Positions 17,939 through 27,334 of a DNA stretch of 55,913 bases are shown one piece after another (positions within the stretch are counted from its first letter, which is position 1; every line of letters begins with the position of its first letter). Position numbers and translations under genes: made by a program. The notes beneath the pieces were generated by a model. That model worked only from the letters and a program-made list of their open reading frames with translations. It was not told where the DNA came from and made no database searches. This DNA comes from Defluviitaleaceae bacterium (GTDB lineage: Bacteria; Bacillota; Clostridia; Lachnospirales; WQUN01): contig WRBD01000017.1 in assembly GCA_009779835.1 (NCBI GenBank), positions 1 to 55,913 of the forward strand, read 5' to 3'.

Positions 17939-19185
17939 AAAGGGTTGTAATTACGGGGCTTGGCTGTATTTCACCGGTGGGAAATGATATTAAAACATTT
18001 TGGGAAAGCTTAACGCAGGGCAAGCATGGCTTTTCTGAAATTACCAAGTTTGACGCATCGAATATGAAAGCGAAAATAGCGGGGGAAGTAAAAAATTTTT
18101 CTCCCGAAAATTATATTGAAAAAAGCGAAATCAAAAGAACGGAATTATATTGTCAATACGCAATTGCGGCGGCAACCGAAGCTATGGATGACAGCAAATT
18201 AGCAGACAGCGTTTCGCCGGAACGTTTTGGCGTTTACATCGGTTCGGGCATAGGTGGCTTGGGAACAATGGTTGCGCAAACAGAAACCATGCTTAACCGC
18301 GGGCCCGACAGAATTTCACCGTTTTTAATCCCGATGATGATTGCAAACATGGCATCGGGGCTTGTAGCAATGCGTTATAACGCTCGCGGTGTAAATTTAC
18401 CGGTAGTTTCCGCGTGTGCCACGGCGACCCACGCAATCGGCGAGGCATTCCGCGCAATAAAATTCGGTTACGCCGACGCAATTTTGGCGGGTGGCGCGGA
18501 GGCTTCGATAAATATGTTAGGAATCGGCGCATTTACTACGGCGCTGGCTTTGTCTACCGCATCCGACCCCGACAACGCTTCAATTCCTTTCGATATGCGA
18601 CGCAACGGTTTTATTATGGGTGAAGGCGCAGGCGTTCTTGTTTTGGAAGAATACGAACGCGCGGTCAAACGCAGTGCGAAAATTTACTGCGAAATTTCCG
18701 GTTACGGAAATACATGCGACGCTTTTCATATTACATCGCCGCGTCCCGACGCCGCCGAAACTTCGCGAATGATTAAGCTCGCGTTGGAAGAATCTCAACT
18801 TTTGCCAGATGAAAAAATTTATATAAACGCACATGGGACTTCCACTCCGCTTAATGATAAATCCGAAACACTCGCGATAAAAAAAGCGTTGGGCGAAGAA
18901 CTCGCATATAAAATTCCAATCAGCTCAACAAAGTCCATGACGGGTCATATGCTTGGAGCGGCGGGCGCAGTTGAAGCGATTGCCGCCGTAAAAGCACTTG
19001 AAACTGGAATTGTCCCACCAACAATCGGCTACAAAGAACCCGACCCCGAATGCGATTTATATTATGTTCCGAACACGGCAAGAACATTTGACGCAAACAA
19101 AGCTTTATCGCTTTCGCTTGGCTTTGGGGGGCATAACGCAGGAATATTGTTTAATAAACCGGAGGTGCGAAATGAAAATAATTGA
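17935..19185 (+). CDS. fabF: Beta-ketoacyl-ACP synthase II
   Basis: FabF elongates acyl-ACP by condensation with malonyl-ACP. The 416-residue protein has the Cys-His-His triad: Cys161 in VSACATATHAIG, His300 in NAHGTSTPLND and His338 in KSMTGHMLGAAG. The end of the gene overlaps accB by 14 bases, with the accB ribosome binding site inside fabF. Confidence 0.96.
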   Translation: MKRVVITGLGCISPVGNDIKTFWESLTQGKHGFSEITKFDASNMKAKIAGEVKNFSPENYIEKSEIKRTELYCQYAIAAATEAMDDSKLADSVSPERFGVYIGSGIGGLGTMVAQTETMLNRGPDRISPFLIPMMIANMASGLVAMRYNARGVNLPVVSACATATHAIGEAFRAIKFGYADAILAGGAEASINMLGIGAFTTALALSTASDPDNASIPFDMRRNGFIMGEGAGVLVLEEYERAVKRSAKIYCEISGYGNTCDAFHITSPRPDAAETSRMIKLALEESQLLPDEKIYINAHGTSTPLNDKSETLAIKKALGEELAYKIPISSTKSMTGHMLGAAGAVEAIAAVKALETGIVPPTIGYKEPDPECDLYYVPNTARTFDANKALSLSLGFGGHNAGILFNKPEVRNENN

Positions 19186-19624
19186 TATTGAATATATAAA
19201 TAACGCGGCTGAATTGTTAAACCGCAACGGGTTATCAAAAGTAGAAATAAACGATTCAAAAATGCGGGTGGTTATTGAAAAAAATTCAGGCGGTGTTGTT
19301 CAAACAGTTCAAACCGCGCCCGCCGCGTTTGTTATTGAAAATAATAATTCCCCCATTATTCAAACAGAGGAAGTAATTGATTTCAATTCAATGATTGAAG
19401 TAACTTCACCGATTGTAGGCGTTTTTTACTCCTCGCCCTCACCCGAAGCCGAGCCTTTTGTAACAATCGGCAGCACAGTGAAAGCAGGCGATGTGCTTTG
19501 CGTGATTGAAGCCATGAAATGCTTTAACGATATTCCCGCTGCGCAGGACGGAAAAATCGTTGATATTTGCTTAAAAAACGGCGACGTTGTTGAGTTCGGG
19601 CAGGTTCTTTTTAAAATGCAGTAG
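19172..19624 (+). CDS. accB: Biotin carboxyl carrier protein of acetyl-CoA carboxylase
   Basis: AccB carries carboxyl-biotin between AccC and AccAD. The 150-residue protein has a variable N-terminal part, a linker rich in Asn, Pro and Gln, and the C-terminal biotinyl domain with Lys116 in EAMKCFND (usual form EAMKLMNE). I start at 19172 because GGAGG is six bases before that ATG; a longer in-frame opening back to 18998 is only fabF read in another frame. Confidence 0.93.
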   Translation: MKIIDIEYINNAAELLNRNGLSKVEINDSKMRVVIEKNSGGVVQTVQTAPAAFVIENNNSPIIQTEEVIDFNSMIEVTSPIVGVFYSSPSPEAEPFVTIGSTVKAGDVLCVIEAMKCFNDIPAAQDGKIVDICLKNGDVVEFGQVLFKMQ

Positions 19625-19633
19625 GAGGGTTTT

Positions 19634-20059
19634 ATGGATAAAAACGAAATTAAAAAAATTTTACCGCACAGAGAGCCCATGCTTTTAATCGACGAAGCCG
19701 AACTTAAAGACGGCGTTTCCGTTGCCAAATACACCGTTCGCGGCGACGAGTTTTTTCTGCAAGGGCATTTTCCGAACAACCCCGTTGTTCCCGGCGTAAT
19801 TTTATGCGAAATGATGGCACAATCGGCGTGTCTTTTGGTAAACGTAAACGACGATGCGGAATACACTCCGTTTTTCACAAGCATGAACAATGTCAAATTC
19901 AAGAAAAAAGTTGTGCCGGGCGATTGCGTAATTTTTAAAAGCGAAATTCAAAAGCAAAAAGATATTTTTTATTTTGTGAAAAGCACGGGATATGTAAATG
20001 ATGTTTTATGCGTTTCGGGCGAGCTGTCGTTTGCGTTGGTTAAAAATACGGAGGGTTGA
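19634..20059 (+). CDS. fabZ: 3-hydroxyacyl-ACP dehydratase
   Basis: FabZ removes water from 3-hydroxyacyl-ACP. The 141-residue hot-dog protein has the catalytic His45 in GHFPNNPVVPG and Glu59 in CEMMAQ, and the N-terminal LPHREPMLLID. AGGAGG precedes the ATG. Confidence 0.95.
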   Translation: MDKNEIKKILPHREPMLLIDEAELKDGVSVAKYTVRGDEFFLQGHFPNNPVVPGVILCEMMAQSACLLVNVNDDAEYTPFFTSMNNVKFKKKVVPGDCVIFKSEIQKQKDIFYFVKSTGYVNDVLCVSGELSFALVKNTEG

Positions 20060-20060
20060 T

Positions 20061-20582
20061 ATGATTTATCTCTTGCGTCACGGGCAAACTGATTTGAATT
20101 TAGCTAATAGGTTTAACGGCAGTATGGAAACCAATTTGAATAAAACAGGAATTGAGCAAGCAAAGTTACAAGCCGAAAATTTAAAGGGTATAAATTTTGA
20201 TGTGTGCTTTTGCAGTCCGCGAATACGGGCGCGTCAATTTTGCGAAATTATTTATAAAGGAACAATTTTAATTGACGATAGGCTTTCTGAAATAATTTGT
20301 GGTGAGTTTGAAGGAATGGAAGAAACTGCGGAAATGTTAAAGTCGTTTTATCAAGCAGTCCAAATCGGCGATAAGGGAACGGAACGATTTGATTTATTCA
20401 TAGAACGTAATTGCGATTTTTGCGATTTAATCGCGCAAGAATATAAAGGTAAAAATGTTTTAATCGTCACGCACGCCGCAAACGCAAGAGTTATAAATTA
20501 TTATTTCACCGGTAAACCGAAAGATTACGATTTTAAGAAAGCGGTTGCCGCCAATAACGAAATTTTAAAATTAGAAAATTGA
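20061..20582 (+). CDS. Histidine phosphatase family protein inside the fab operon
   Basis: The 173-residue protein belongs to the phosphoglycerate-mutase/histidine-phosphatase superfamily. It has the phospho-acceptor motif LRHGQTDLN near the N-terminus, a second basic residue set in CSPRIRAR and the C-terminal VTHAANARV with the second histidine. A cofactor-dependent mutase would be longer (about 230 residues or more), so a phosphatase is more likely. It begins one base after the fabZ stop with GGAGGG in front, so it is co-transcribed and co-translated with the fatty-acid genes. Its substrate is unknown; a phosphorylated pathway side-product is a guess from position only. Confidence 0.85.
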   Translation: MIYLLRHGQTDLNLANRFNGSMETNLNKTGIEQAKLQAENLKGINFDVCFCSPRIRARQFCEIIYKGTILIDDRLSEIICGEFEGMEETAEMLKSFYQAVQIGDKGTERFDLFIERNCDFCDLIAQEYKGKNVLIVTHAANARVINYYFTGKPKDYDFKKAVAANNEILKLEN

Positions 20583-20610
20583 TTTTTAAAACGATTTTAA
20601 GGAGCAATCC

Positions 20611-21966
20611 ATGTTCTCAAAAATATTAATTGCGAATCGTGGGGAAATCGCGGTAAGGGTTATTCGCGCGTGCAAAGAGATGGGCATTTCTACGGTTGCG
20701 GTTTTTTCGGAAGCTGATAAAGACGCGCTTCACGTTAGTCTTGCCGACGAAAGTTTTTGCATCGGCAAAGCATTACCCAAGGATAGTTATTTGAATATCA
20801 ACAATATAATTACCGCCGCGTTGGTTTCAAAAGCGGAGGCGATTCACCCCGGATACGGATTCTTGGCGGAAAACGCCGAGTTCGCAAGAATATGCGGCGA
20901 AAATAAAATTATTTTTATCGGGCCTAAAAGCGAAACAATTTCTTCGATGGGCGACAAGGATATGGCGCGAAAAACAATGGAAAAAGCCGGTGTTCCGATT
21001 ATTCCGGGCTGCGAGCTTGTCGAAAGCGTTGAACACGCAAAAAAAGAAGCAGAACGAATCGGTTTTCCGCTTCTTATTAAAGCGCGAGCAGGCGGTGGCG
21101 GCAGAGGAATCCGTTTAATTAATACGCCGGACGAATTGGAGAATAATTATCATTCCGCCGTATCGGAAGCCCAAAACGCATTTAACGACGGCTCTGTTTA
21201 CATGGAAAAATATCTTACCGAGGTTAAGCATATTGAGATGCAGGTTCTTGCCGACAATTTCGGCAACGTTGTTTGTTTGGGCGAACGCGATTGCTCAATG
21301 CAAAGAAAAAATCAAAAATTAATTGAAGAAAGCCCGTCGCCGTTTGTTTCGGACGAACTGCGGCAAGCAATGATAAGTATGGCTATTAAGGCATCAAAAG
21401 CGGTTGATTATCGCGGCGCGGGAACAATCGAGTGCCTTTGCGATAAAGACGGTAATTTTTATTTTATGGAAATGAACACGCGCCTCCAAGTTGAACATCC
21501 CGTTACAGAAATGGTTACAGGCATTGACCTTGTAAAATGGCAAATAAGAATTGCGGCAAATGTCGCGCTTGACTTTTCACAAGATGAAATTAAATTTGAC
21601 GGACACGCAATCGAATGCCGCGTTTGTGCCGAAAACCCGTACATGGGTTTTCGCCCGTCTGCGGGAAAGATTACGATGCTTCACACACCCGGCGGGCCGT
21701 GGGTTCGTTTCGATTCCGCAATTTATCACGGTTATTTCATTCCACCGTTTTACGATTCAATGATAGGAAAATTAATTGTAGCCGCACGCACGCGCAACGA
21801 AGCAATAAGAAAAATGAAAGCTGCGCTTTGCGAATTAATAATCGAAGGCGTGGAGCATAATTCCGATTTGCAAATGGATATTTTAGCCTGCGACGAATTT
21901 GATTCGGGTTTGCACACGACAGCTTCGCTTACAAGATTATTAAGTGATAAAGGACTGAATCTATGA
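20611..21966 (+). CDS. accC: Biotin carboxylase subunit of acetyl-CoA carboxylase
   Basis: AccC carboxylates the biotin on AccB using ATP and bicarbonate. The 451-residue protein has the standard start FSKILIANRGEIAVRV, the ATP-grasp glycine-rich loop GGGGRGIR, the metal-binding MEMNTRLQVEHPVTE and the C-terminal biotin-carboxylase domain. Length is normal. It overlaps accD by four bases. Confidence 0.96.
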   Translation: MFSKILIANRGEIAVRVIRACKEMGISTVAVFSEADKDALHVSLADESFCIGKALPKDSYLNINNIITAALVSKAEAIHPGYGFLAENAEFARICGENKIIFIGPKSETISSMGDKDMARKTMEKAGVPIIPGCELVESVEHAKKEAERIGFPLLIKARAGGGGRGIRLINTPDELENNYHSAVSEAQNAFNDGSVYMEKYLTEVKHIEMQVLADNFGNVVCLGERDCSMQRKNQKLIEESPSPFVSDELRQAMISMAIKASKAVDYRGAGTIECLCDKDGNFYFMEMNTRLQVEHPVTEMVTGIDLVKWQIRIAANVALDFSQDEIKFDGHAIECRVCAENPYMGFRPSAGKITMLHTPGGPWVRFDSAIYHGYFIPPFYDSMIGKLIVAARTRNEAIRKMKAALCELIIEGVEHNSDLQMDILACDEFDSGLHTTASLTRLLSDKGLNL

Positions 21967-22835
21967 TTTTTAAAAAACCAAAAAACACATTGGAAGGCCA
22001 CGGAAAATTTTCTGTTGCTTCTTTAAAAAATTACAACCAAAAAAGTTTTGACGACGAACTTTCCGTTGAGTGCTTAAAATGCAAAAAAAATCTATCATCA
22101 AGCGAGCTTGCGGATACGATGTATGTTTGCCCGTATTGCCATTATCATTTTTTATTGAACGTTCGCCGTCGAATAAACAATATTTGTGACAAAAATTCGT
22201 TTGAAGAATTCGACAAGGACATGGCATCGTTTAATATTATTGCTTTCCCCGAATATGATAAAAAACTTCGCAACGCTCAAATGGAAAGCGCGGAAAAGGA
22301 AGCGGTTGTCTGCGGAAAATGTACAATTAACGGTTATCCCGCCGCGATTTTCGTGATGAATCCGTACTTTATGATGGGCAGCATGGGAACGATAGTCGGC
22401 GAAAAAATTACACGATTGTTTGAACTCGCAACGGAAGAACATTTACCCGTCGTAGGATTTTCCGTTTCCGGCGGTGCACGGATGCAGGAAGGAATTTTAT
22501 CACTTATGCAAATGGCGAAGATTTCGGGAGCGGTAAAACTTCACAGCGATGCGGGCAATCTTTATCTTTGCGTGCTTACCGACCCGACAATGGGCGGTGT
22601 AACAGCGAGCTTCGCAATGGAAGCGGATATTATTATCGCCGAACCGTTTGCAAGAATCGGTTTTGCCGGCCCGCGCGTTATTGAGCAAACCACGGGAAAA
22701 AAATTACCCGAGGGTTTTCAATCGTCGGCATTTTTATTAAAAAAAGGTTTTGTTGACGACATCGTTGACAGGCGGCGGCATAAAAAATATATCGGGCGTA
22801 TTTTAAAACTTCACGTAAGGGAGGGCGCATTTTGA
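21963..22835 (+). CDS. accD: Acetyl-CoA carboxylase carboxyltransferase beta subunit
   Basis: AccD and AccA together transfer the carboxyl group from biotin to acetyl-CoA. The 290-residue protein has an N-terminal zinc ribbon formed by Cys37, Cys40, Cys56 and Cys59 and a crotonase-fold domain with GGARMQEGILSLMQM and TDPTMGGVTASFA. It overlaps accC and accA by four bases each. Confidence 0.95.
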   Translation: MIFKKPKNTLEGHGKFSVASLKNYNQKSFDDELSVECLKCKKNLSSSELADTMYVCPYCHYHFLLNVRRRINNICDKNSFEEFDKDMASFNIIAFPEYDKKLRNAQMESAEKEAVVCGKCTINGYPAAIFVMNPYFMMGSMGTIVGEKITRLFELATEEHLPVVGFSVSGGARMQEGILSLMQMAKISGAVKLHSDAGNLYLCVLTDPTMGGVTASFAMEADIIIAEPFARIGFAGPRVIEQTTGKKLPEGFQSSAFLLKKGFVDDIVDRRRHKKYIGRILKLHVREGAF

Positions 22836-23593
22836 CAGCATACGAACGTGTATCACAAGCAAGGGCAAAGGGACGCGCCACCACCGTTGATTACATTGAA
22901 AATATCATAGGAAATTTTATGGAAATGCACGGCGACAGACGTTTTGCCGACGACGGCTCTATTATCGCGGGAATAGGTACGCTCGGCGACATGTCCGTTA
23001 CGGTAATTGGTGTGGAAAAAGGTAAAAACGTCAAAGAGCGCGGTTTAAGAAATTCCGGCTCGGCGCACCCCGAGGGATACAGAAAGGCTTTACGCCAAAT
23101 GAAACTTGCAGAAAAATTCTGCCGTCCCGTAATTTGTTTCGTAGATACGCCGGGCGCGTTCTGCGGCGTGGGTGCGGAGGAACGCGGTCAAGGTCAAGCA
23201 ATCGCGGAAAATCTTATGGAAATGATGACGTTGAAAACACCAATTATTTCAATTGTAATCGGTGAAGGCGGAAGCGGCGGCGCGTTGGCTCTTGCCGTTG
23301 CCGACGAAGTTTGGATGTTGGAAAACTCCGTTTATTCCGTGATTTCGCCCGAAGGTTGCGCGGCAATTCTTTGGAAAGACGGCAGCAAAGCAAATGAAGC
23401 CGCCGAATGTTTAAAGCTCACCGCAGAGGATTTATTAAAATTTGAAGTAATCGAAAAAATAATTCCCGAAGATGAAAAAATTTTTAAAACAATCAAACAA
23501 GAATTAATCCGAACATTTGAAAAAAACAAATCGGAAAAAGAATTAACCGAAAAAAGATACAAGCGGTTCAGAAAGATTGGTGCACCGAAATGA
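22832..23593 (+). CDS. accA: Acetyl-CoA carboxylase carboxyltransferase alpha subunit
   Basis: The 253-residue protein is shorter than the E. coli subunit (319) but normal for clostridial forms. It has FVDTPGAFCGVGAEERGQ and the oxyanion-forming IGEGGSGGALALAVAD. It pairs with AccD and is the last acc gene. The DegV gene begins in its stop codon (ATGA). Confidence 0.94.
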   Translation: MTAYERVSQARAKGRATTVDYIENIIGNFMEMHGDRRFADDGSIIAGIGTLGDMSVTVIGVEKGKNVKERGLRNSGSAHPEGYRKALRQMKLAEKFCRPVICFVDTPGAFCGVGAEERGQGQAIAENLMEMMTLKTPIISIVIGEGGSGGALALAVADEVWMLENSVYSVISPEGCAAILWKDGSKANEAAECLKLTAEDLLKFEVIEKIIPEDEKIFKTIKQELIRTFEKNKSEKELTEKRYKRFRKIGAPK

Positions 23594-24405
23594 TTACCGT
23601 CGTAACAGATTCTTGTTCATATTTTAAAGAAGCCGAAGCAAATGCGCTTGGTATTAAAATAATTCCCGTAAATTATTTTGCAGACGGCAGGGCTTATTTG
23701 GAATCATACAGCGACCAAAACGGCGAATTTGAGCAATTGCTTAAACACGGTTCAAAACTGTCAACTTCACAGCCTAACCCTGCGGCGTTTTTAAGTTGCT
23801 TAGAGGAAGAAACAAAAAAAGGAAACGATGTTTTATGTATAACCATGTCGTCGCGCCTAAGCGGAACTTACAGCGCAGCACACGTTGCGGCAAAAAGCGT
23901 GGACAAAAATAATATTGCAATTTTGGACAGCAGATTAATTGCAGGCGGGCTTAATTTACTTGTAAAAAAAGCTGTTGCGTTAATCAACGATGGCATGGAG
24001 CTTTCAGAAGTAATAATCAACCTTGAACAAACGCGCGAAAAAATTTCCACGGTTTTTTCTGTTGCGGATTTAAGCCCGTTGCGAAAAAGCGGACGTGGCT
24101 TCGCTAAAATGACCGCGAATATTTTAAATATAAAACCTGTGCTGCGGCTTAAAGAAGGCGTTGTTTCCTTCGGTGGTATGGCTCGGGGAAATTCCAATAT
24201 TATAAAAGAATTAATAAAATCAATCAGCCCTAACACCGAAGAAGTCGTAATAAACTACATTGGAAGCGGTACGCTTTCAACGAATATTTATAATGTGCTT
24301 CAAGCCGATTATTCCGGTTTACCCATTAGTTTAAATAAACTCGGCCCTGTATTGGGAATACATTTAGGGCTTGATGTCGTCGCAGTTTCGCACATAGTAC
24401 CGTAA
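23590..24405 (+). CDS. DegV family fatty-acid-binding protein (FakB-like)
   Basis: DegV/FakB proteins bind a fatty acid so that the kinase FakA can phosphorylate it. The 271-residue protein shows the family start TVVTDSCSYF, the STSQPNPAAF loop, the SSRLSGTYSAA motif at the lipid head group and the later PVLRLKEG. Co-translation with accA places lipid uptake or recycling beside de novo synthesis. No FakA (Dak-type kinase) gene is in this window. Confidence 0.85.
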   Translation: MITVVTDSCSYFKEAEANALGIKIIPVNYFADGRAYLESYSDQNGEFEQLLKHGSKLSTSQPNPAAFLSCLEEETKKGNDVLCITMSSRLSGTYSAAHVAAKSVDKNNIAILDSRLIAGGLNLLVKKAVALINDGMELSEVIINLEQTREKISTVFSVADLSPLRKSGRGFAKMTANILNIKPVLRLKEGVVSFGGMARGNSNIIKELIKSISPNTEEVVINYIGSGTLSTNIYNVLQADYSGLPISLNKLGPVLGIHLGLDVVAVSHIVP

Positions 24406-24422
24406 AAAAACGAGGTGTTTTT

Positions 24423-25478
24423 GTGAATTTTAAACCGTTAAATATTTCCGGGCTTATTGCCGACATTCCGATAATTCAAGGAGGAATGGGCGTGGGTGTA
24501 AGTCTTTCGGGGCTTGCAGGAGCAGTTGCGAAGGAAGGGGGCATCGGCGTTATTGCCGCCGCACAAATCGGCTTTAATTTGCCCGGCTTCGTAAGCAATC
24601 CCTTTAACGCCAATCTTGAAGCGTTATCTTATCATATTAAAAAAGCAAAAGAAAAAGCACTCGGCGGCGTTGTTGGCGTAAATATTATGTGCGCCGTATC
24701 GCATTACGCCGATTATGTAAAATGCAGCATCGAAAATAAAGCGGATTTAATTATTTCGGGCGCGGGTCTTCCCTTAAATTTACCTGAATTAGTTAAAGGG
24801 TCAGCAACAAAAATCGCGCCGATTGTTTCGTCTGTTAAAGCCGCCGCGGTTCTTCTTAAATTGTGGGACAAAAAATACAGCACAACGGCGGATATGATTA
24901 TTGTTGAGGGGCCAAAAGCAGGCGGTCATTTAGGTTTTACCTTAGAAGAATTAGAAAATGAAGTTGATTTTAGCGAAAACCTTAAAAAAATTATATCCGA
25001 AGTTTCCAATTATGAAGAAAAGTATAATAAAAAAATTCCAACGATTTTCGGCGGTGGAATTTTTGATAAACACGACATTGAGTATTATTTGAATCTTGGT
25101 CTTGCGGGTGTTCAGATGGCAACCCGATTCGCCGCCACAGAAGAATGCGACGCTCATGAAAATTTTAAATTTGCTTATGTAAACGCCAAGCAAAACGATG
25201 CTGTAATTGTAAAAAGCCCAATAGGCTTACCGGGAAGGGCCCTGAACAATGAATTTATACGCAAAGTCACCACCGGCGGAAAAACTTTAATCGAAAAATG
25301 CCATAGCTGCATAGCCGATTGCAATCCCAAAAACATACCATACTGCATAACAAACGCTTTAATTAATTCTGTCACGGGCAACGTTGACCAAGGGCTTATT
25401 TTTTGCGGGGATACGGTTCATAAAATAAATGAAATTACTACGGTTAAAAAATTGATGAAGGAACTTTCTCCATGCTAA
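24423..25478 (+). CDS. Nitronate monooxygenase / FabK-like flavoprotein
   Basis: The 351-residue protein belongs to the same FMN barrel family as FabK: IPIIQGGMGVGVS at the start, GVNIMCA, a VEGPKAGGHLG flavin loop, IPTIFGGGI and GVQMATRF. It is longer than FabK and carries a C-terminal Cys-rich stretch (KCHSCIADCNPKNIPYC) that could bind metal or form disulfides and is absent from the fabK product at 15344. The start is GTG with GAGGTG upstream. Position at the end of the operon suggests a lipid-related oxidoreductase; nitronate monooxygenase is the usual automatic name. Confidence 0.8.
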   Translation: MNFKPLNISGLIADIPIIQGGMGVGVSLSGLAGAVAKEGGIGVIAAAQIGFNLPGFVSNPFNANLEALSYHIKKAKEKALGGVVGVNIMCAVSHYADYVKCSIENKADLIISGAGLPLNLPELVKGSATKIAPIVSSVKAAAVLLKLWDKKYSTTADMIIVEGPKAGGHLGFTLEELENEVDFSENLKKIISEVSNYEEKYNKKIPTIFGGGIFDKHDIEYYLNLGLAGVQMATRFAATEECDAHENFKFAYVNAKQNDAVIVKSPIGLPGRALNNEFIRKVTTGGKTLIEKCHSCIADCNPKNIPYCITNALINSVTGNVDQGLIFCGDTVHKINEITTVKKLMKELSPC

Positions 25479-25542
25479 TTATTGTTACCTCCTTACTTTG
25501 AACCGGTATTCCCTTCATGTTAATACCCCCCGGTTGGCATGT

Positions 25543-25802
25543 TCATAATGATTCACTCCACTGCTTGTACAGATTATCAATACCATGCCCATGTTCTTCC
25601 GCCGTAATGATTGTCCGAGATGTGCCGCCCTTACAGAAGCAGATTAAGTGTGATGAATTGTCAATCATATATTTGTTGCGTAAGTGGAAACATTCAATTG
25701 TGCAAGCTTTATTCAAAAGCTCAACTCGTTTGGCTGCATTTATTACTTCATGGTGTATTTCTCCCCATTCATCTACATACTAGCGAATATGCCGATACCA
25801 TG
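25543..25802 (-). pseudogene. Decayed SLOG/DUF1273-like fragment
   Basis: The minus strand reads in one frame, with a single in-frame TAG near its start (about 25784), into a peptide containing CFHLRNKYMIDNSSHLICF followed by CKGGTSRTI and a stop at 25545-25543. This resembles the C-terminal nucleotide-binding half of YpsA/DUF1273-type SLOG proteins, where RNRYMVD and a GGT loop are conserved. The N-terminal half is gone. Assignment is tentative. The rest of the 25479-25911 stretch shows nothing else I can support. Confidence 0.4.
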
Positions 25803-25911
25803 TTTCAGTTGTAAATATATCTCAGTCGTATATATTCTTTACAAAGTACAGCGGTTTTTTTATAATGAGCGATAGTATTAATTTAGACATTATTTAAAAG
25901 GGGGGATTTTT

Positions 25912-26247
25912 ATGAGTTTTTTACCGGGTACGTATATGGCGGCAGAAAGAAAACGGTTTGTGATTTTTCATGCCTGTACGCTTCTAATATGTGTATTAAT
26001 AAACTTCATACTTGCTATCACACTCACAATTGAATTGTATAAAAATTTAGCGGCACTTTTTATACTTATATCTTTTGTATTGTGGAACGGTATCGGCTCA
26101 CTGCGGTTTTTTTACGAAGCCTATAAAGAAACTGATAGAAATAAATATTTAAATAAAAAGCTTTTTTCCGCAATTATGATTGTTTTTTTTCCATTATATT
26201 ATTTATATATTTTAGTCATATTTATTTCATGGAATAAAGTCACTTAA
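25912..26247 (+). CDS. Small membrane protein of unknown function
   Basis: I do not recognise this 111-residue protein. It has three hydrophobic segments (about 20-42, 46-66 and 86-106) separated by short charged loops. A run of six G stands six bases before the ATG and is a good ribosome binding site. It is followed by a transposase fragment and preceded by a decayed gene, so it lies in a disturbed region but its own frame is intact. Confidence 0.55.
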   Translation: MSFLPGTYMAAERKRFVIFHACTLLICVLINFILAITLTIELYKNLAALFILISFVLWNGIGSLRFFYEAYKETDRNKYLNKKLFSAIMIVFFPLYYLYILVIFISWNKVT

Positions 26248-26252
26248 CCTAA

Positions 26253-26732
26253 ATGCTGTTTGTGTGTCACAATAAAAGAATAGAACTTGCTTGTCCGCAA
26301 ATTAATTTAGCGGATAAACAAGTACTATTTGATAAATTCAACAGCCCTTTATTTAGCTTTTTCTTTTTGGTGCTTTCTTTTCATAAAGCCAAACAAATGG
26401 TAGTGAGTACACTCGAAAAGGCAAGTAAAAATTGGCAGAAAGCAACCGATGTCATGGAAACATCGAATAATAAAAAGAAACGCGGTCATTATAAAAAGGT
26501 GAAATTGGTCAAAATTACATTTCGTCCCGACCGCATAAAAATAAGCGAGCGAAAATGTATTTCCGAGCATCCTTTCGGAACAATAAAGAGAACGATGAAT
26601 GAAGGCTACTTTCTTTTGCAAGGCAAGAAGAAGGTGGTCGGAGAAGTCGCACTCATGTGTCTTGGCTACAATATGATAGTTGCCAAAAATTTGCTTGGAT
26701 TCGATAAGTTGATGGAAGTAATGGCAGCATAA
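26253..26732 (+). pseudogene. IS1182-type transposase C-terminal fragment
   Basis: The last 65 residues match the conserved tail of IS1182-like DDE transposases (EHPFGTIKRTMNEGYFLLQG, then VVGEVALMCLGYNM). The preceding part fits the end of the catalytic region, but the N-terminal half with the first catalytic residues is missing. No element ends are seen. The fragment begins six bases after the membrane-protein gene. Confidence 0.65.
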
Positions 26733-26822
26733 ATAAAATTTTTATCCTTTTTATATATCCACATTAAAAAGCGTTAAATGTCCAAAAAAATATTTCACAA
26801 AACTCTTAAAAATGCACTGTTT

Positions 26823-27318
26823 TTAGGGTTTTCGGACGGTCCGGGGGGGTACAATTCGCGGCGATTTCATAGTAGCAGTCATTCTTACTTGGTGGCGTTG
26901 ATTTGTAAAATTTACATAACCAAATTGTCCCGTTTTAAAATTAGGTCGTGTAGTAGTATCATTTACGTGCTCATTTGTAAAAAAAGTATGAAGCCACATA
27001 TCAGCCGGAATTGGTCGCAAAATTTTAATATCAAAGTATCTAACCATGTGGGACGGAGGAGGATACCATAGTAGGTGATGGAGGCGCGTGATGAAGACCG
27101 CTCCACATCGGCCAAACAGTGCCTGAACTGAGTTGAATGGCAGATGCGGCAGATTCAAAGTCAGTTTCAGTTGTTTCATTGAAATTACAAATATTTTCAC
27201 TCTCTTGCATCTCTAACACTATTCTCTCTCGTCGTTCCAATTAACGATTTCCATTTTATCACCATAAGATGTTATCGTTACATTACCGTCCATAAGTTAC
27301 TACTCAAATACATATAAG
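26823..27318 (-). pseudogene. Decayed copy of the secreted-protein family seen at 32928-34195
   Basis: Read on the minus strand in several frames, this stretch matches the gene at 32928-34195 in order. Around 27300-27240 it encodes MDGNVTITSYGDKM, against DMDGNVTVTSYDDKM there. Around 27160-27060 it encodes VWPMWSGLHHAPPSP, against EWPVFSGTHHTPPSS. Around 27055-26980 it encodes RPIPADMWLHTFFTN, against QSIPADLWLHAFFTN. Stops and frameshifts separate the pieces. The copy continues about 45 residues beyond the FFTN motif, with an aromatic and basic tail that the other copy lacks. Confidence 0.75.
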
Positions 27319-27334
27319 ATACTACGAGAAACAA

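Noticed and set aside
18998-19171. Upstream extension of accB by 58 codons
   Set aside because: It is fabF sequence in another frame; the GGAGG before ATG 19172 marks the true start.
26733-27330. Plus-strand frames such as 26778-27071
   Set aside because: The minus strand in this stretch aligns with the secreted-protein family at 32928; the plus frames have no site or motif.
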